From Melampsora larici-populina 98AG31 (Eukaryota; Basidiomycota; Pucciniomycetes; Pucciniales; Melampsoraceae), in contig NW_006768820.1 in NCBI RefSeq assembly GCF_000204055.1, positions 166,522-230,521 of the forward strand: a stretch of DNA of 64,000 nt. Reading direction: 5' to 3'. Positions 60,439 through 64,000 of this stretch are shown in pieces; positions within the stretch are counted from its first letter, which is position 1, and each line of letters begins with the position of its first letter. The translations under genes were made by a program, and so were the position numbers. The notes under the pieces were generated by a model that was not told the origin of the DNA, did not search any database, and worked only from the letters and a program-made list of their open reading frames with translations.

Positions 60439-61382
60439 ACTACAGCTAAATTAACATTACAACAAATCAGTCCTGGCGTACCTCACCCTCTTGACGCTGT
60501 GAGTGAAACGATCCTAGAACACAGATGGGCGCCATCCACCACACGACAATACGCAGCGGCTGTACAAAAAAAATTACCTTCATGGGTTGACATTTATTTC
60601 CCTTTCCAATGACAGCGTCGATCATCTATCACTTTGTTATTTGGGGCAGCAACACGGAACATGGACACTCAGTTCTCAGCAACACTATGAAACAATACCT
60701 GACGGGTCTTTGTATGTGGCACACGCTACACGCGGTACCCTTCCCGTCACTGGACCTTGACCAATTAAGATTTGCTCTCAAAGCAGTGAAGAAATGCAAA
60801 ATCCCAACAATTAGGAGTACGGGAGCTGGTCTCACCCTCATGGACATTAACCTTCTTGTCTCAAAGCTTCCTGGAAATGCACTACCACAACTAACGCTCC
60901 AAGCAGTCCTGCTGGTCGGATTCTGGGGACTGCCTGGCTGGGAGAGTTGACGCTCCACAATGACCATCCAGACGTCTTCATCAGGCGGAAAGACGCAAAA
61001 TTCTCTTCCGACTTCAAGCGAGCAACAATATGTCTACGATTAGCAAAAACAGCAGCACATAATGAGCTTCAGTTCCTTTGACATGAACAACAGCCAAACT
61101 ACCTCGACCCCGTCAAAGCAGTAAGGGACATAGTGACACTTACTAGCGGGAGCCCAAACAATCCTTTGTTTTGTGGGGTCTTACACAATCAGCCCATGAG
61201 ACGGACTACTGTCATGTCTTTTCGGCGCTGATATCAACCATCCGGCAATGAATACTGGTCCGGACACAGCTTGAGGATTGGAGGTGCTTCATTAAGAGTG
61301 AGCCAGGGTTGTTCAATAAAATCACTTGAGCGGGCAGGCCGCTTGCGTTCTTCAACTTACAAATTGTATGTTAGAAAGTATA
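60427..61382 (+). pseudogene. tyrosine recombinase of the YR retrotransposon
   Basis: The N-terminal core-binding part is LEHRWAPSTTRQYAAAVQKK, then TMKQYLTGLCMWHTLHAVPF. The catalytic part has GELTLHND, a basic FIRRKDAKF, the H-x-x-R box YWSGHSLRIGGASLRVSQG (about 61253-61310) and the likely nucleophile Tyr in RSSTYKLYVRKYSYR. It would integrate circular cDNA. It is broken by a TGA at 60609, frame changes near 60600 and 60930, and TGA at 61079 and 61229. Confidence 0.8.
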
Positions 61383-64000
61383 GTTATCGTATACGTACTG
61401 AGACCTCCTTGCTAGCTTGTTCCCTGAACCATTTGTCGTAGTATTGAATACGTGCTGCTGCTTTGTGCCAATGCTTAAACTTGTCATTGTAATGAGGAGG
61501 TTTTCCTATGCCAGTAATTATCTTTGTGCCAGATGGTGCGTGTTTTGGGTGGCAGTGAGCTTGCCTCAATGAGATTGGGCTTCGAGCCCCTTCGCCGGGT
61601 CTTGGCTCATTTGAGCCTTCCCTCTCTGCAGATGGGTTTGAAGGGGCTCTTTCTCCCAGTCTCTTTGTGCGACTCCACTTTCAGGATGCCTCTTGGTGTG
61701 CTAGAATTCTGTTGCGAGTTCACAAAGCCCTGAAAGTGAGGTCCTAGGTTTCCACCCAAAACAGCTGGCCTCACTGCTGACCTTTCAGCAGCAAGTCCAG
61801 CTACACATGCCAAACCTACTAAGGAGACGGATAAGGCTGCCCATGCAGTGCTTATCCACACTATCTTCCTCCACGCCAGAAGACAAGAATGGATTCAAGG
61901 AAGGTATTACTATGCATGTTCTGCAACTGGCTATGTACAGGTGATTCTCTTTTCAGGGAAGTAGAGGAGGATTGACTTTGAGTTGAGTGATTAAGACCGT
62001 ATTCACTAAATTCTTTCCTTGATTTCTCTCCTCACTTGGTACAGATTTGAGTCTTTTTGTCATGATACTTAAACTTGTCACTGTGATCAACATGACATTA
62101 TATTGAATCCTGATCTGTGATGATGTAGCAGTAGATTTTCTTCAATTTGATTGGTCAATGGAATTTGCCAATTGGTGACACATTCCACAGTTTGATTTGA
62201 CCAACATGAACAAATGTCAAAATATGAGAAACAGACTGATAGTTTCTTTTCTCTTACCCGCTCAAAACTTACAATCATATTGTTCCCAAATTAGATGAAA
62301 TGCCTCCACACTTGGTCCCCAAAATGAAAATAGGGGTATTAGGAAGATGAGGAGTTTGATTTTGATCAATTTGATCAGATATTTGACGGGATAATTGGCT
62401 GGAATTCTGTCTTTTTCTGGGCATAGATGTTGGTATTTTGGATTGCATCTTTTGAAAACCTATGGAAAACATTGATAGAAGTGATGAGTGTATCTGCAAA
62501 AATACCTCATTAATTCAGATAGTGATTTGAAGGTCATAATATTGATGAAGTTGAGATTGATCAGCTTGATTTGAATGTTGTAGCAAATAATGGTGGCGTT
62601 TATATACAACTTGCCTTCTATTATTGCCACTTTTCTTGCAATTTGGCCAATGTAAACTTAGGCAGGAACACAAGGAAACTCCATTGTTGCAATGGACATG
62701 GTGTGGAATCAAAGATACAGCAATTCAAAATTGGTTTTCATCAAAAACTGTCCTTGGCTTTCCCTTTTTTGGCTACTGGGATGGCAGGCGCATCAGTGAG
62801 GACCACCATCTGCTTCTCCTTTTTTCTTTGCCCTTTCTCCATTTGTTTGTCCTTTAGACATTGACCTGCAAGACTCTCCTTCTGCAGATGATCACTCAAT
62901 GGAGGAGCCATGGCTGTAGATTGAGTTTGCGAGGGTTCAGGGGGCGAGAGAATCCAGTTAGAGGTATACAACCTACACCGGGTTGTTGTTGATGCTGATA
63001 GATCTCCTCTGGCTTATTAGAGGTAGGTAAGTCAGATCAAGGTGAAGCAAGGGGTAAAACGCTAGTAGGACTAAGATGAAGGTTCTGTAATCAATGATTG
63101 TGAAGAGAGTGAGTAAAAGTCGAATAAATGAGGGACGATTAAGTAGGTAAACCTATGCCTTTTCCACTTGACTCAAAATCTAATTGTGATCCACCCTCTT
63201 CGCCTTCCTAGACTTCACAATCCGCTTGTAAAAGTTCAGCAAATTGATTTTCAGAAAGAGTCAGTTTAAACATAAGAGGTTGAGGTGATTGAGAATTGTT
63301 AGTTGAAATTGGTGGGAGTGGTAGATTGAGAAAGTGAGGTAGGGGAAGTTGATTGGTAGGTGATGTGGCCAACATGATGAGTTGTTGTTGTTATGAGTTG
63401 ATATGATGAGTTGATATGAATGATATGATTATAGTCATGATGAGTTGTTATTCTTGATGAGTTGTTGGAGCTGAAGAGTAAATTAGAGTCCGTTTGGTTG
63501 CCTCCGACCTCGCAGGTTGACCCAGCCAAAATCTCAGGTGTACGCTTTGAGGCAGTTTGAAGCGTACACTTGAAGTTCTGCTGTTTGGTACAGACACCAT
63601 GGGCAACCTTTGAGGAGTCTACCTTGGGGTCAGCCAGCCAAATTTGTCAACCTGCCAGGTTGGACGTTTTGGTCAAATCTTGCAGGTTGACCTGGCTAGT
63701 CCCATAGATCTGAAACCACGAGCTTGGGTATGTACATGGCGAAAAAATTGCACTGAAAAACTTGGAAAAGAATCATTCATAAGTTCCCTTTGGTTCAACT
63801 CGCTATGCCTCCTAAAACGACACAAAAGAAAGATCAAGGATTGTGATCCTCTCACCTTGACCTCAATTGCGAAGCAAAGCAAAGCAAGAAAACAGTGTGG
63901 AGTGGATGCACTGAGTGAATTTGGGGATAAAATTGTCTCGAGCTTGAACTCGACAATCGAAGCACCCCGCTCAACAGTGGACTCAATCAGCCTCAATGCA
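61383..64000. other. unassigned 2.6-kb end region
   Basis: There are coding-looking pieces without a family. A plus frame at about 61745-61938 has PATHAKPTKETDKAAHAVLI and FLHARRQEWIQGRYYYACSA, then a GTGATT donor. The minus strand at 61384-61569 has HWHKAAARIQYYDKWFREQA. The minus strand at 62741-62971 has LTDAPAIPVAKKGKAKDSF, faintly like the Plavaka C-terminus. GATGAGTTGATAT-type repeats lie at 63375-63470. Repeated, partly inverted CAGGTTGACC/GGTCAACCTG words at 63510-63700, after GTCCGTTTGGTTGCC, suggest one end of a MITE. No gene can be defended. Confidence 0.35.

Larger units (their letters stand above)
51854..61382 (+). mobile_element. DIRS/Ngaro-type tyrosine-recombinase retrotransposon, split by copia
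   Basis: The order is Gag, RT, RNase H, then a tyrosine recombinase, which defines YR retrotransposons. They integrate with a recombinase instead of an integrase and leave no target duplication. A copia element at 52515-58331 with CAAAT duplications interrupts the Gag frame, and removing it restores the frame exactly. Many stops and frameshifts make it a fossil. Terminal repeats were not resolved, so outer limits follow the coding region only. Confidence 0.8.

Overview
The window is eukaryotic and fungal, most likely from a rust fungus (Pucciniales, probably Puccinia). The supporting signs are short 60-110 bp GT-AG introns in almost every gene, about 60% A+T, a basidiomycete Plavaka-type transposase, alpha-kinase-like and F-box/LRR-like genes of the sort expanded in rusts, and very dense, nested transposable elements. 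This assignment is inferred from gene content and was not searched. I see no rRNA, convincing tRNA or CRISPR array.

Layout. 57-2531 (-): unrecognised multi-exon gene with a (T/I/A)QKP minisatellite. 2946-7896 (-): Plavaka/CACTA-type transposase pseudogene split by an 815-bp CACTA MITE. 8.8-10.2 kb (+): two unrecognised gene fragments. 11234-17731 (+): complete Ty3/gypsy element with 334-bp LTRs, ATTTT target duplication and an apparent self-priming site. 17932-20616 (-): alpha-kinase-like gene or pseudokinase. 21677-22516 (+): unknown gene in divergent orientation. 24.7-26 kb: truncated LTR-retroelement debris. 26499-28234: TIR element with an 8-bp duplication. From 28664: a Helitron carrying a TET/JBP-like 2OG-Fe(II) oxygenase gene (29097-30414), a Rep/Pif1 helicase gene (32616-37146) and possibly an OB-fold-like gene (39897-41246), all on the minus strand. 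43531-50418 (-): three tandem F-box/LRR-like paralogues. 51854-61382 (+): a DIRS/Ngaro-type tyrosine-recombinase retrotransposon, split by a Ty1/copia element (52515-58331), which is split in turn by a second 815-bp CACTA MITE (53708-54522).

Three themes connect the window. First, insertions are nested with base-exact target duplications, so the order of events can be read: YR element, then copia, then MITE. Second, nearly all element genes are broken by CGA-to-TGA type nonsense codons, and most LTR-LTR differences fit TCG-to-TTG change on one strand or the other. That is the signature of RIP-like or methylation-linked CpG mutation reported for Pucciniomycotina. Third, a putative Helitron in this same landscape encodes a TET/JBP-like dioxygenase, a family known to oxidise 5-methylpyrimidines. 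An element-borne enzyme that counters methylation-linked silencing is the most interesting hypothesis here.

Limits: exon boundaries are read by eye, product names rest on remembered family motifs, and single-base homopolymer frame breaks could be assembly errors.
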